The notes under the pieces are model-generated. The model had not been told where the DNA came from, searched no databases, and saw nothing but the letters and a program-made list of their open reading frames with translations. A stretch of 64,000 nt of DNA, taken from positions 62,001 through 126,000 of the forward strand of contig LWTK01000105.1 in NCBI GenBank assembly GCA_003326205.1, in the 5' to 3' direction. Shown piece by piece: positions 37,147-46,076 of this stretch. Each line of letters starts with the position of its first letter. The first letter of the stretch is position 1. The position numbers were made by a program, and so were the translations under genes. This DNA is from Nostoc sp. ATCC 43529 (GTDB lineage: Bacteria; Cyanobacteriota; Cyanobacteriia; Cyanobacteriales; Nostocaceae).

Positions 37147-38295
37147 ATGATCCAAAGCGTAAATCCCGTCCCTGCTTTTGACATCAAGCAACAATACACC
37201 AGCATCGAAGCAGAAGTAAGTGCAGCCGTCTTAGAAATTCTGGCTTCTGGTCGTTATATAGGTGGACCCTTAGTCGAAGGCTTCGAGCAACAGTTTGCCG
37301 CCTATCATGGTGTTAGTCAATGTGTAGCTTGTAATTCCGGTACTGATGCGCTCTATTTAGCTCTACGAGTCTTGGGAATTGGTGCAGGCGATGAGGTAAT
37401 CACAACACCTTTCACTTTTATCGCTACTGCTGAAGTGATTAGCGCCGTGGGTGCAAAACCTGTTTTTGTTGATATTGATGCGACTACGTTTAATTTAGAT
37501 GTAGAGCAAATAGCAGCGGCGATTACACCAAAAACCAAAGCGATTATCCCGGTTCATCTATTTGGGCAACCAGTGGATATGGCATCATTGATGGCGATCG
37601 CTCTTTCTCACAACTTGTCAGTAATTGAAGATTGCGCTCAATCTACAGGCGCAATGTGGGGGGAGCAAAAAGTCGGAAGCATTGGACATATTGGTTGCTT
37701 TAGTTTCTATCCTACCAAAAATCTTGGTGGTTGCGGTGATGGCGGAGCAATAACGACTAACAATCCAGCGATCGCCGCAAAACTGCGAATCCTACGAGAA
37801 CATGGAAGTAAAATTCGATATTTGCACGAGGAAATAGGTGTAAATAGCCGCTTGGATGCTCTACAAGCGGCTATTTTACAAATTAAGCTGCGTTATTTGG
37901 ATATTTGGAATGAAAGGCGGCGAGAAATTGCCAACTATTACTATCAATACCTGAGTCAAATTCCGGCGATCGTCCCGCCTCAAGAATTACCAGGGGGTGT
38001 TGGCGTATGGAACCAATACACTATTCGCATTTCAGGCAAAGGAAGAAATGGTGCCAGCTCCAAATATCGAGATTGGGTGCGTACTCAATTGCAAGAGCAA
38101 GGCATCAGTTCGATGATTTACTATCCCTACCCTTTACACTTGCAGCCAGTTTATCAAAATCTAGGCTATCAAATTGGCGACTTCCCAGTGGCAGAGCAAG
38201 CCTGCCATGAAGTCATATCTTTGCCTATGTTCCCAGAACTGACACAACAACAGCAAGACCAGGTAATTTATGCCCTAAAAGATTGCTTGAATTAA
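37147..38295 (+). CDS. DegT/DnrJ/EryC1/StrS family PLP-dependent aminotransferase
   Basis: A 382-residue sugar aminotransferase, acting on keto-sugar nucleotides to make amino sugars for surface polysaccharide or glycosylation. It shows the family hallmarks ACNSGTDALYLALRVLGIG, DEVITTPFTFIATAEVI, VIPVHLFGQPVDM, IEDCAQSTGA and the PLP lysine in SFYPTKNLGG (Lys191). GVNSRLDALQAAIL is the usual active-site loop. It stands alone; the distant glycosyltransferases at 4.8-9.7 kb could be partners, but this is only a guess. Confidence 0.93.
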   Translation: MIQSVNPVPAFDIKQQYTSIEAEVSAAVLEILASGRYIGGPLVEGFEQQFAAYHGVSQCVACNSGTDALYLALRVLGIGAGDEVITTPFTFIATAEVISAVGAKPVFVDIDATTFNLDVEQIAAAITPKTKAIIPVHLFGQPVDMASLMAIALSHNLSVIEDCAQSTGAMWGEQKVGSIGHIGCFSFYPTKNLGGCGDGGAITTNNPAIAAKLRILREHGSKIRYLHEEIGVNSRLDALQAAILQIKLRYLDIWNERRREIANYYYQYLSQIPAIVPPQELPGGVGVWNQYTIRISGKGRNGASSKYRDWVRTQLQEQGISSMIYYPYPLHLQPVYQNLGYQIGDFPVAEQACHEVISLPMFPELTQQQQDQVIYALKDCLN

Positions 38296-38364
38296 GCTCA
38301 TTCCACGCGTAAAAAGCGTTAACTGTTGACTGTTAACAGTTAACAGTTAACGGCTTAAAAATAC
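38296..38364. repeat. GTTAACTGTTGACTGTTAACAG repeat block
   Basis: The spacer after the aminotransferase gene contains TTAACTG/TTGACTG/TTAACAG heptamers, the same unit as in the kdpB-kdpC spacer near 40702. Confidence 0.6.
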
Positions 38365-38490
38365 TAAGTAGGTAGACATAATTAAATGTAAAAGACAAAA
38401 GTTTAAAACCCCCATAAAAACTGGCTTTTCCCTCCTGCCTCGTGCCTCCTGCCTCGTGCCTCCTGCCTCCTGCCTCCTGCCTTCTACTTA
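38365..38490. mobile_element. MITE-like element (TAAGTAGGTAGACATAATTAA family), copy A
   Basis: The left end TAAGTAGGTAGACATAATTA and right end CCTTCTACTTA are near inverted repeats (core TAAGTAG). The inside holds ACTGGCTTTTCCC and CCTGCCTCC heptamers. Related copies are at about 45228-45319 and 55200-55277. Its right edge overlaps the last codon of kdpD: the TAA stop (38488-38490 read on the - strand) belongs to the element's terminal repeat. Confidence 0.65.
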
Positions 38491-39663
38491 TTTAGGTGAA
38501 ACCATTTTTTCGCTAGCAATGATATGTAAATCAATGTTTTTGAGCAGGCGCACCAATTTTTGCGTTAAAGAACCTTTCAAGAGTATTTGCCAGCGCGATC
38601 GCTGACTTTCTCCAATTACAATTTGGGTAATTCGATATTTCTCTGCGGTTTCGGCGATCGCATTAGCTACGTTATTACTAGTTACTCGAATAAAAGTCCC
38701 TTCAAATTCTTTACACAATTTTTCACAATTATGGATGTGTAAACTTTCTTCTTTGGTAAGAAAACGTTCTGGATCGGCAACGAACAAAGTATACAGCGGG
38801 GCATTCATGTAGTTAGCGATTCTCGCTCCACGCCGTAATAGTTGCACAGAGTTAGGATAAGTAGATATACATACTAAAACTCGTTCATGAATGTTACAAA
38901 ATTGTCCATTGGGAGTAATGGCGATCGCATCTTCTTCTACGTTGTCTGCGACTTCCCGCAAAGCCAACTCGCGTAAAGCAATTAGGTTACGACGTTGGAA
39001 AAAGTTATCGAGGGACTGTTGAATTTTTTGCGGTGCGTAAATCTTGCCTTCTAATAATCGTTCTTGTAGCGTTTCTGGGGTAACATCCACTACCACTACT
39101 TCATCTGCTTCATCAAGAATTCTGTCAGGAACGCGTTCCCGCACCACCACTCCAGTAATTCTAGCTACTAAGTCATTGAGACTTTCTAGATGTTGGACAT
39201 TCATCGTTGAGTAAACATCGATCCCTGCTGCCAAGACTACTTCTACATCTTCGTAGCGTTTTTCGCGTGGGGAACCAGGGACATTGGTATGGGCAAGTTC
39301 ATCGATTAAGACTAATTGGGGCGTAGACGCAAAGCGGCTTGTCGCCAGACATCGCTTTAAAATAGCATCTGTATCCATATCCGTTAGCATCAACCCACCG
39401 CGAGGATATTGCTTGCGGGGTATAATTTCCAGTCCTTGTGCCTTTTCTGCCGTCTCCTTACGTCCGTGGGTTTCCAAAAGCCCCACAACCACATCAATTC
39501 CTTGTTGTTTGAGTGCGTGTCCCTCTTCCAACATCCTGTAGGTTTTACCTACCCCAGGAGCCATACCAATAAAGATTTTATGCTTACCACGCCGTGGCGG
39601 ATAAAGCGAGTAACTTGCAGAATTTAAAGGCACATTTCCAGCCGAACCAGTGTTATCTGACAT
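38488..39663 (-). CDS. kdpD: KdpD N-terminal-type protein (sensor domain without histidine kinase)
   Basis: A 391-residue cytosolic protein corresponding to the N-terminal half of KdpD: KdpD domain with P-loop GMAPGVGKTYRM and Walker B LVLIDELAHTN, then a universal-stress-protein-like domain (HERVLVCISTYPN to the end). There are no transmembrane segments and no kinase domain. Truncated KdpD proteins of this kind are known in Anabaena-type cyanobacteria. The ATG at 39663 (MSDNTG) was chosen since the longer frame upstream is made of dispersed repeat DNA. Ten extra residues between Walker A and B come from a repeat insertion, and the stop codon lies in a MITE end. It is the last gene of the kdp operon. 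Confidence 0.88.
   Translation of the reverse strand: MSDNTGSAGNVPLNSASYSLYPPRRGKHKIFIGMAPGVGKTYRMLEEGHALKQQGIDVVVGLLETHGRKETAEKAQGLEIIPRKQYPRGGLMLTDMDTDAILKRCLATSRFASTPQLVLIDELAHTNVPGSPREKRYEDVEVVLAAGIDVYSTMNVQHLESLNDLVARITGVVVRERVPDRILDEADEVVVVDVTPETLQERLLEGKIYAPQKIQQSLDNFFQRRNLIALRELALREVADNVEEDAIAITPNGQFCNIHERVLVCISTYPNSVQLLRRGARIANYMNAPLYTLFVADPERFLTKEESLHIHNCEKLCKEFEGTFIRVTSNNVANAIAETAEKYRITQIVIGESQRSRWQILLKGSLTQKLVRLLKNIDLHIIASEKMVSPK
39322..39351. repeat. 30-base repeat inserted in frame in kdpD
   Basis: On the coding strand the insert reads TGTCTGGCGACAAGCCGCTT then TGCGTCTACG. It resembles the dispersed non-coding motif GCGGCAAGCCGCTCCGCGTC at about 10983-11008 and GCGGCAAGTCGCTGCGCGTC at about 22076. 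Removing it leaves DAILKR joined to PQLVLIDELAHTN, the usual KdpD spacing. Confidence 0.72.
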
Positions 39664-39899
39664 GTAAGTTTTAGGGGATGGGGAGATGGGGAGATGGGGG
39701 AGTGATACCAATTCTGTATGAAGATGCGCCAAAGTATATAAGGAACGAACCGCAAAGGGCGCAAAGGACACAAAGAAAGAAGGAAGCAAGCCAAGAGAAT
39801 TTGGCGCAGCCTCACAAAGAAATGGTATGAGAGACAAATTAATTCAAAATTAAAGAACTTCTGCCTCCTGCCTCCTGCCTCCTGCCTCCAATACCCCAT
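39664..39899. repeat. Repeat-filled spacer between kdpC and kdpD
   Basis: Contains GGGGAGATGGGGAGATGGGG tandem units near 39674, the dispersed motif GCAAAGGGCGCAAAGGACAC near 39753 (a shifted relative of repeats at 3370 and 10960), and TGCCTCC heptamers near 39861-39889. The repeats extend the kdpD reading frame upstream and produce a misleading long N-terminus. Confidence 0.75.
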
Positions 39900-40502
39900 T
39901 TACTGATTTTGCTGACGATTAATATCTTGTAGGTCGAGAGCATAATTTAAGCGGAGGACGTTGACGCCAGGTTCGCCAAAAATCCATAAAAATCTGCCAT
40001 CAGTATACTTATTAATTAGACGTAAAATTTCGTCTTGTTCGACTCCACGGGCACGGGCTACTCGCTCTAATTGCTGGCGTGCTGCTTTGAATGAAATATG
40101 AGGATCTAAACCCGAACCAGAGGTGTAGATAATATCAGCGATCGCTTCAAGATTTTCGTCTCGTAATTGATTTGACTGCTCTATAATCCGATTGAGTAGC
40201 TCTGGATTGCTAGGAGCAAGATTGCTAGCTCCAGATATGCCAGTTGGCCTTGCTTTTCTACCTTGGCTATATCTCACAGTACTGGGACGAGAATAGAAAT
40301 ATCCTTCAGATGTGAAAGTTTGACCAATTAAAGCTGAGCCAATTGGTTCATTATTTAAATTCAGCACGATGCTCCCGTTAGCCTGGTAGGGCAAGAAAAC
40401 TTGACCCACTACAAGGATTAGGAGAGGATAAACGATCGCAGTTAACAACCAAAGCATTAGAGTTATGAAAATTGCTCTGATTGTTTCTCGAATAATAGCC
40501 AT
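39900..40502 (-). CDS. kdpC: Potassium-transporting ATPase subunit C
   Basis: A 200-residue subunit of the high-affinity KdpFABC potassium pump, with one N-terminal membrane helix (about residues 12-35) and a periplasmic domain. Conserved family motifs are IGQTFTSEGYFYSRPS, SGASNLAPSNP and SGSGLDPHISFKAARQQ. KdpC holds the KdpA-KdpB complex together and modulates ATP affinity. It is full length. The gene is separated from kdpB by 471 bases. Confidence 0.95.
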   Translation of the reverse strand: MAIIRETIRAIFITLMLWLLTAIVYPLLILVVGQVFLPYQANGSIVLNLNNEPIGSALIGQTFTSEGYFYSRPSTVRYSQGRKARPTGISGASNLAPSNPELLNRIIEQSNQLRDENLEAIADIIYTSGSGLDPHISFKAARQQLERVARARGVEQDEILRLINKYTDGRFLWIFGEPGVNVLRLNYALDLQDINRQQNQ

Positions 40503-40973
40503 AATAAATTTTCTACTTGCTCCTAAAATTAATTTTTAATTTTTAATTTTTAATTTTTTTGCCAAACAGGATGCTGTCAACAGCATGAATCATTCGGAGA
40601 ACTACCACATTCAACCACAGCAAGCTAAAAATAGCGAGTGGTAGATGTTAGGGAACTCCCAGAAATAAAAACAACTGCTTGAAGTTGCTGATTGATGACG
40701 ACTGTTAACTGTTGACTGTGAACAGTCTAATATTTCTTTGTTTGGAAAGACACTTCCAAACAAAGGATATCGCCCAAGCAGTGCTTTTATATAAGTCATT
40801 GAACTGCTAATCTCAAGGTTATTTCTCAGTGTTGAGTAACTATACTATATTTATTCATATTCCTTTTGTTTCCCCTTTCAACAGCTAAAAGTAAAAATAA
40901 AACTGGCAAAAATGTCAATTATCCTACCAAGTTAAGAGGCGCTAATTTTGCGCCATCTCTACTTTTGCTGTTG
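40503..40973. other. kdpB-kdpC spacer without a recognisable kdpF or kdpG
   Basis: In cyanobacteria a small membrane-protein gene is usual here. I see no intact one. Hydrophobic fragments on the - strand (QLFLFLGVP, then after a stop LAIFSLLWLNVVVLR, about 40525-40680) may be decayed remains. The region also holds GTTAACTGTTGACTGTGAAC repeats (about 40703) and a perfect 12-bp hairpin CTTTGTTTGGAA (40736-40747) / TTCCAAACAAAG (40754-40765). Confidence 0.5.
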
Positions 40974-43079
40974 TTAAGCTAAGCCTACAGCTGTAATTAG
41001 CAAATCTATGAACTTAATAGCGATAAACGGCGCAATTACTCCACCTAAACCATAAATCAATATATTACGTTGCAATAACTGATTAGCTGTTAGTGGTCTA
41101 AACCGCACGCCCTTCAATGCTAAGGGAATCAAAGCCGGAATAATCAAAGCGTTATAAATCAGTGCTGATAATACAGCAGAATTAGGGCTGGTCAAATTCA
41201 TAATATTCAGACTTTGCAAGTTAGCCGCGACAAAGATGACTGGAATAATCGCAAAGTATTTCGCAATATCATTAGCGATGGAAAATGTAGTCAATGCGCC
41301 GCGAGTAATCAGCAATTGTTTGCCAATGCTCACAATGTCGATTAATTTTGTGGGATCGGAGTCCAAATCTACCATGTTGGCGGCTTCTTTTGCGGCTTGG
41401 GTTCCTGTATTCATAGCTACGCCGACGTTAGCTTGGGCTAATGCGGGAGCATCGTTAGTTCCGTCCCCTGTCATGGCAACTAGTTTGCCTGCTGCTTGTT
41501 CTTGTTGAATGACGCTGATTTTGTCTTCTGGTGTGGCTTCGGCGATGAAGTCGTCCACCCCAGCTTCTTTGGCAATGACGGAAGCTGTAATTCGGTTATC
41601 TCCTGTTAGCATGACGGTACGCACTCCCATACGTCGCAGTGCAAGAAAGCGATCGCGGATACCAGGTTTTACAATATCTTTAAGATAAATAACTCCGTAG
41701 ATTTCGTTATCTAGGCTGACTGCTAGGGGCGTACCTCCCAACAATGAAACTCGTTCGTAGGCTGCATCTAATTCTGGGGTATCGCGTCCATTGCGGGAAC
41801 GAACAAATCCTTTAATGGCTCCCACTGCTCCCTTCCTGGCTTCGTGTCCGCCGGGTAAGTTCGTACCACTCATACGTGTTTTGGCGGAAAAATCCACTCC
41901 TTGGGCTTGACTGGAATCAAAATCAAATCTTGCGCCTAACCTTTCTGCCAGCCGCACAATGGATTTACCTTCTGGGGTATCATCAAATACGCTGGCTGCC
42001 CAAGCAACGCTGGCAATTTCCGCCATTGTATGATCGTTGATCGGGATAAATTCTTCTGCCAAACGGTTGCCAAGGGTAATTGTACCAGTCTTATCGAGAA
42101 CTAAAGTGTTGACATCACCAGAGGCTTCTACGGCTCGTCCTGAGGTGGCAATGACGTTAAATTGGGCGACTCGATCCATACCGGCAATGCCGATGGTACT
42201 CAGTAATCCTCCGATGGTGGTGGGGATCAATGCTACTAATAGGGCAATCAAAATTGGCACGCTGACTGGACTATCGACATAGTAGGCAAGTGCAGGCAAA
42301 GTCGCCACAACAAACAAAAATATTAAGCTGAGAACTGCTAACAACACCGTCAAGGCAATCTCATTGGGTGTTTTGCTGCGTTGGGCCCCTTCCACCAAGG
42401 CAATCATCCGGTCGATAAAACCTTTACCTGGGTCAGATGTGATGCGGATAATCAATTCATCGGAAATAATCCGCGTCCCACCAGTGACGGAACTGGCAAC
42501 ATCAGAACCTGATTCTTTTAATACTGGTGCGGATTCCCCTGTAATTGCCGATTCGTCTACCGAGGCTACACCCATGATTACTTCACCATCGGCGGGTATA
42601 ATATCGCCAGCGACTACGTAGATATTATCGCCTTGTTTCAGGCTGGTGGATGAAACTTCACTCACTGTGCCATCGGCAGCGAGTTTTTTAGCAATAGTCT
42701 CTGATTTTGTAGACCGTAAGGCATCAGCTTGAGCTTTTCCTCGCCCTTCAGCTACGGCTTCCGCAAAATTGGCAAACCAAACTGTAAAAAATAAAATCCC
42801 TGATAACAAGCCGTTAAATAGTTGCGGGTTCTTTTGGTTGGTTGGGCCAAATAAGTTGGGATCTATGGTTACCAATATAGTAACGATCGTCCCCACCCAA
42901 ACCAAAAACATCACCGGATTTTTGATTGCATACTTAGGGTTGAGCTTGATAAAAGCATCTCGAACTGCCCTTAAGTACAACCACTTAGTATTTATTCTAG
43001 CTTTTTTACGTGCTTGGCGGCGATCGCCAGGACGAGAACTTGGGCGTCTAGCTTTGGAGGTAGTTGCCGCTTTATTCAT
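40974..43079 (-). CDS. kdpB: Potassium-transporting P-type ATPase subunit B
   Basis: A 701-residue P-type ATPase, the energising subunit of the Kdp potassium pump. It shows the phosphorylation motif LVLDKTGT (Asp329), the TGES actuator loop (ITGESAPV), and TGDGTNDAPALAQANVGVAM of the hinge region. There are about seven membrane helices. The N-terminus is Arg/Lys-rich (about 1-35), as in other cyanobacterial KdpB proteins. It follows kdpA after a 191-base repeat-filled spacer. Confidence 0.97.
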   Translation of the reverse strand: MNKAATTSKARRPSSRPGDRRQARKKARINTKWLYLRAVRDAFIKLNPKYAIKNPVMFLVWVGTIVTILVTIDPNLFGPTNQKNPQLFNGLLSGILFFTVWFANFAEAVAEGRGKAQADALRSTKSETIAKKLAADGTVSEVSSTSLKQGDNIYVVAGDIIPADGEVIMGVASVDESAITGESAPVLKESGSDVASSVTGGTRIISDELIIRITSDPGKGFIDRMIALVEGAQRSKTPNEIALTVLLAVLSLIFLFVVATLPALAYYVDSPVSVPILIALLVALIPTTIGGLLSTIGIAGMDRVAQFNVIATSGRAVEASGDVNTLVLDKTGTITLGNRLAEEFIPINDHTMAEIASVAWAASVFDDTPEGKSIVRLAERLGARFDFDSSQAQGVDFSAKTRMSGTNLPGGHEARKGAVGAIKGFVRSRNGRDTPELDAAYERVSLLGGTPLAVSLDNEIYGVIYLKDIVKPGIRDRFLALRRMGVRTVMLTGDNRITASVIAKEAGVDDFIAEATPEDKISVIQQEQAAGKLVAMTGDGTNDAPALAQANVGVAMNTGTQAAKEAANMVDLDSDPTKLIDIVSIGKQLLITRGALTTFSIANDIAKYFAIIPVIFVAANLQSLNIMNLTSPNSAVLSALIYNALIIPALIPLALKGVRFRPLTANQLLQRNILIYGLGGVIAPFIAIKFIDLLITAVGLA

Positions 43080-43270
43080 AAAGTTAAGAGTTAAAAGTTA
43101 GGAGTTAGGAGTGAGGAGTTAGGAGTTAAAAGTTAGGAGTTAGGAGTGAGGAGTTAAGAGTTAGAAGTTAAAAGTTAGAAGATAAAAGATAAAAGTTAGA
43201 AGTTATTAATTCATTACTCATAACTCATAACTCCTAACTCCTAACTGCTAATTCATAACTCATAACTGTT
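43080..43270. repeat. TTAGGAG/TTAAAAG heptamer repeat block between kdpA and kdpB
   Basis: More than twenty degenerate heptamers (AGGAGTT, AAAAGTT, AGAAGTT), followed by their complement (AACTCCT, AACTCAT) near 43216-43265, fill the whole spacer. The two halves can pair into a long imperfect hairpin inside the operon transcript. Confidence 0.85.
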
Positions 43271-44956
43271 CTAGCTGCCAGAGGCTAGTTGCAAACCTTC
43301 GGCTATGGGGCCTAAAGCTAGAACTGGAAAGAAAGTCAATACTCCCAAAACGAGGGTTACTCCAGCAGCGATGCCAATAAATACCAAAGAATCAGTTCTC
43401 AGGGTGCCGGGAGTTTCGGGAACTGGTTGTTTGCGAGACATACCGTCAGCTAACAGGAGGATGGCAAACATGGGAATGTAGCGTCCTACTATCAAGCTAA
43501 ATAAAGTACTTAAGTTCCACCAGAGGCTATTATCTTTTAATCCTTCCAAGCCAGAACCATTATTTGCCCCGGCTGAGGCAAATTCATAAACTACCTGGGA
43601 AATGCCGTGATAGCCAGGATTGCTAATTCCAGATAGGGAAATGGGATAAGCTAAGGCGATCGCGCTGGGAATTAAAACTACAATTGGGTGAATTAACAGG
43701 ACTACGCTGGCAAGGACGATTTCTCGTTTTTCAATTTTGCGTCCTAAAAATTCTGGGGTGCGTCCCACCATTAACCCAGTCAGAAAAACGGTGAGAATTA
43801 AGTAAATGAATAAGTAAGCTGTTCCAGTTCCTTGACCGCCCCAGATAATTTGGATAAATAAGTTGAAGAGAGTCGAAAATATTCCCTGTGGCATTAGGGA
43901 ATCGTGCATCCCGTTTACAGCACCACACATGGTGGCGGTGGTCATAACTGCCCACAATGCCGTTTGCGCCCAACCAAATCGGACTTCTTTACCCTCTAAA
44001 GAAGGCTGTTCTAATCCAATGGTTCTGTTTACCAGGGGATTACCTTGCAGTTCTCCCACGGCTGTGACTCCAACCAGAACTACAAAAACCGCAAACACCA
44101 TCCAGAAAAGCAGCCATGCTTGTTTAATGTTGTTGGCAAACACGCCATAAGTGTAAATCAAGGCTGCTGGTATGGCAATCATGGCGAGCATTTCGATTAA
44201 ATTAGAAGCGCCATTGGGATTTTCAAAGGGATGGGCAGAATTAGCGCCAAAAAAGCCACCGCCATTTTCGCCCAACATTTTGATCGCTTCAAAGGATGCT
44301 ACCGGGCCTCTGGCAATGTACTGGGTTCCTCCTTCTAAGGTTGTCACATCCATAGTCTTAGCTAATGTTTGCGGTACGCCTACTAAAACTAAGGCGATCG
44401 CACCAACAATTGATATTGGTAGTAATATTCGTGTAATGGCACGGGTAAGATCTACGTAAAAGTTACCTAGTCTTCTACCCGTCAACCCCCGAATAAAAGC
44501 AATTCCCACCGCTAAGCCGGTGGCTGCGGAGGTGAACATCAAAAAGCCTAAAGCTGATACCTGACTAAAATAACTTAAGGTTGTCTCACCAGCATAGTGT
44601 TGCTGGTCGGTATTCGTTAAAAAGGAAATAGTTGTGTGCAGCAATACATCCCAATTAGGCCTACCTAAACCATTAGGATTCCAAGGTAAGAATTTCTGAA
44701 AATATAACAGTAAATACACTGATATCCCCATAATCAGATTAGTGCATATTACAGCCCGGATATATTGCCAGCCCGTCATATCATCTTTTCTGCGGACACC
44801 CGCTAGTACGTACATACTTCGCTCTATCGGGTTCATGATGAAATCAAGCAGTGTTCTTTCTCCCAAGAAAACCCGCGCCATGTATCTGCCAAAGACTGGA
44901 GTAATTGCTACAACGATACATAGCGTTAAGCCGATTTGTAAAAATCCTTGTCCCAT
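43271..44956 (-). CDS. kdpA: Potassium-transporting ATPase subunit A
   Basis: A 561-residue channel-like subunit of the Kdp pump, with about ten membrane helices related to the KtrB/TrkH superfamily. Selectivity-loop and family motifs seen are SFLTNTDQQHYAGETTLSYF, GENGGGFFGANSAHPFENP, MCGAVNGMHDSLMPQG and SAGANNGSGLEGL. It is the first gene of the operon; the promoter must be in the 1.1-kb region upstream, where no KdpE-type site could be identified. Confidence 0.97.
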   Translation of the reverse strand: MGQGFLQIGLTLCIVVAITPVFGRYMARVFLGERTLLDFIMNPIERSMYVLAGVRRKDDMTGWQYIRAVICTNLIMGISVYLLLYFQKFLPWNPNGLGRPNWDVLLHTTISFLTNTDQQHYAGETTLSYFSQVSALGFLMFTSAATGLAVGIAFIRGLTGRRLGNFYVDLTRAITRILLPISIVGAIALVLVGVPQTLAKTMDVTTLEGGTQYIARGPVASFEAIKMLGENGGGFFGANSAHPFENPNGASNLIEMLAMIAIPAALIYTYGVFANNIKQAWLLFWMVFAVFVVLVGVTAVGELQGNPLVNRTIGLEQPSLEGKEVRFGWAQTALWAVMTTATMCGAVNGMHDSLMPQGIFSTLFNLFIQIIWGGQGTGTAYLFIYLILTVFLTGLMVGRTPEFLGRKIEKREIVLASVVLLIHPIVVLIPSAIALAYPISLSGISNPGYHGISQVVYEFASAGANNGSGLEGLKDNSLWWNLSTLFSLIVGRYIPMFAILLLADGMSRKQPVPETPGTLRTDSLVFIGIAAGVTLVLGVLTFFPVLALGPIAEGLQLASGS

Positions 44957-46076
44957 GTATTTTTCGCTCTATATAAATTTAAGTACTGGCAAGCTAATTC
45001 CTAAAAATAACAGATTAACTGTCGGTGTCTCTGATTTGCCGTGACTTGGCGATATTTTATAGCAGTACGCTTTGATTTTTGAAGTTATTTGTTCAAATAG
45101 GCAAGAGGCAGGAGGCAGGAAGCAAGAGGGAATAGGCAATAGTCAAGAAGCCTTTTCAAGTTGCAACTTAGGTTCGCAATCAGATAGGATTACTACATAT
45201 CAGCCAAATGGTTCTGAGCAGTAATATAGATAGACATAATTAAATGTAAAATACAAAAGTTTAAAACCCTCAGAGCAACTGGCTTTTCCCTTCTGCCTCC
45301 AGCAAAGCTGCCTTCTACTTCAGTACTGAGTTCAAATATTGCACTTTCTTAAGTCGTTAAGCAATTAGTATTTTTCAGAGACCTGTTAAAATTTCTGTTA
45401 AGAATATTTAAATTTTTTACTGTTATTCATTTATTCTGCTAGTTAGTATGACTAGTTTATACAATAGATTTTTGATATTTGCTACTTTCAAAAATATAAG
45501 GGGTTTCTAGAAAATACATTAACCTCTTATCAAAAAAAATAATCGCACTCAAGAGGGAGTAAGCGCCAAGATAATGCTGTGCTTTTTCTACTTATATAGT
45601 AATTTAAATTACCATAATTCCTTTTTTACGTATTTGTCATACTACATTTCATAGCTGCCAAACAAGATTTATTGCTAACGTGAAATCATTCATAAGTTTT
45701 GTTTAAGTATCGGTGGCGATCGCATAAGCATTTGCCTTAATATTGTGATGTTGGTCGCCAAAAGCCAGTGGTTCATCGCATTAGTTATGAAAGGTTCGTA
45801 GTAAGCACTAAAGTGCTTAAAAATCAAGGACTAAAGTCCTTACTACGAACATTTTTCACTACAAAATTAATGCGATAGACTACTAGTTATTTGCAAGTGC
45901 GTAGGCGTAGCCATTGTTCGCTTAGCGTCTCCTAGAGAAGATATCGCTTGCTTGAGTTATTGCAGATATTCCCTATTGTCCATTACCTGCTCCCGCCAAA
46001 TCAGTTCTGCAAATCAAATTACTATAAGCCATTGTTATATTGAAATTAGCATGATGAATTTTTGAGGTTAATCAAA
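44957..46076. other. 1.1-kb gene-free region upstream of kdpA
   Basis: No coding frame on either strand. It contains GGCAGGAGGCAGGA heptamers near 45109, a copy of the TAGACATAATTAAATGTAAA MITE-like element (about 45228-45319), and the inverted repeat GTTCGTAGTAAG (45794-45805) / CTTACTACGAAC (45839-45850), which matches a pair at 12929-12992. A GCGTAGGCGTAGCC motif lies near 45900. The kdp promoter probably lies in the first 150 bases. Confidence 0.55.
45228..45319. mobile_element. MITE-like element (TAGACATAATTAA family), copy B
   Basis: Begins ATAGATAGACATAATTAAAT and ends GCTGCCTTCTACTT. It shares ACAAAAGTTTAAAACCC and ACTGGCTTTTCCC with the copy at 38365-38490. The ends are less well matched than in copy A. 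Confidence 0.6.

Noticed and set aside
39664..39837. Apparent 58-residue N-terminal extension of KdpD
   Set aside because: It is translated from dispersed repeat DNA, lacks similarity to KdpD, and the Met at 39663 gives the expected N-terminus.
40611..40799. 62-codon frame in the kdpB-kdpC spacer as a candidate KdpF/KdpG
   Set aside because: Its sequence is polar, includes a heptamer-type repeat and lacks the single hydrophobic helix expected of KdpF.
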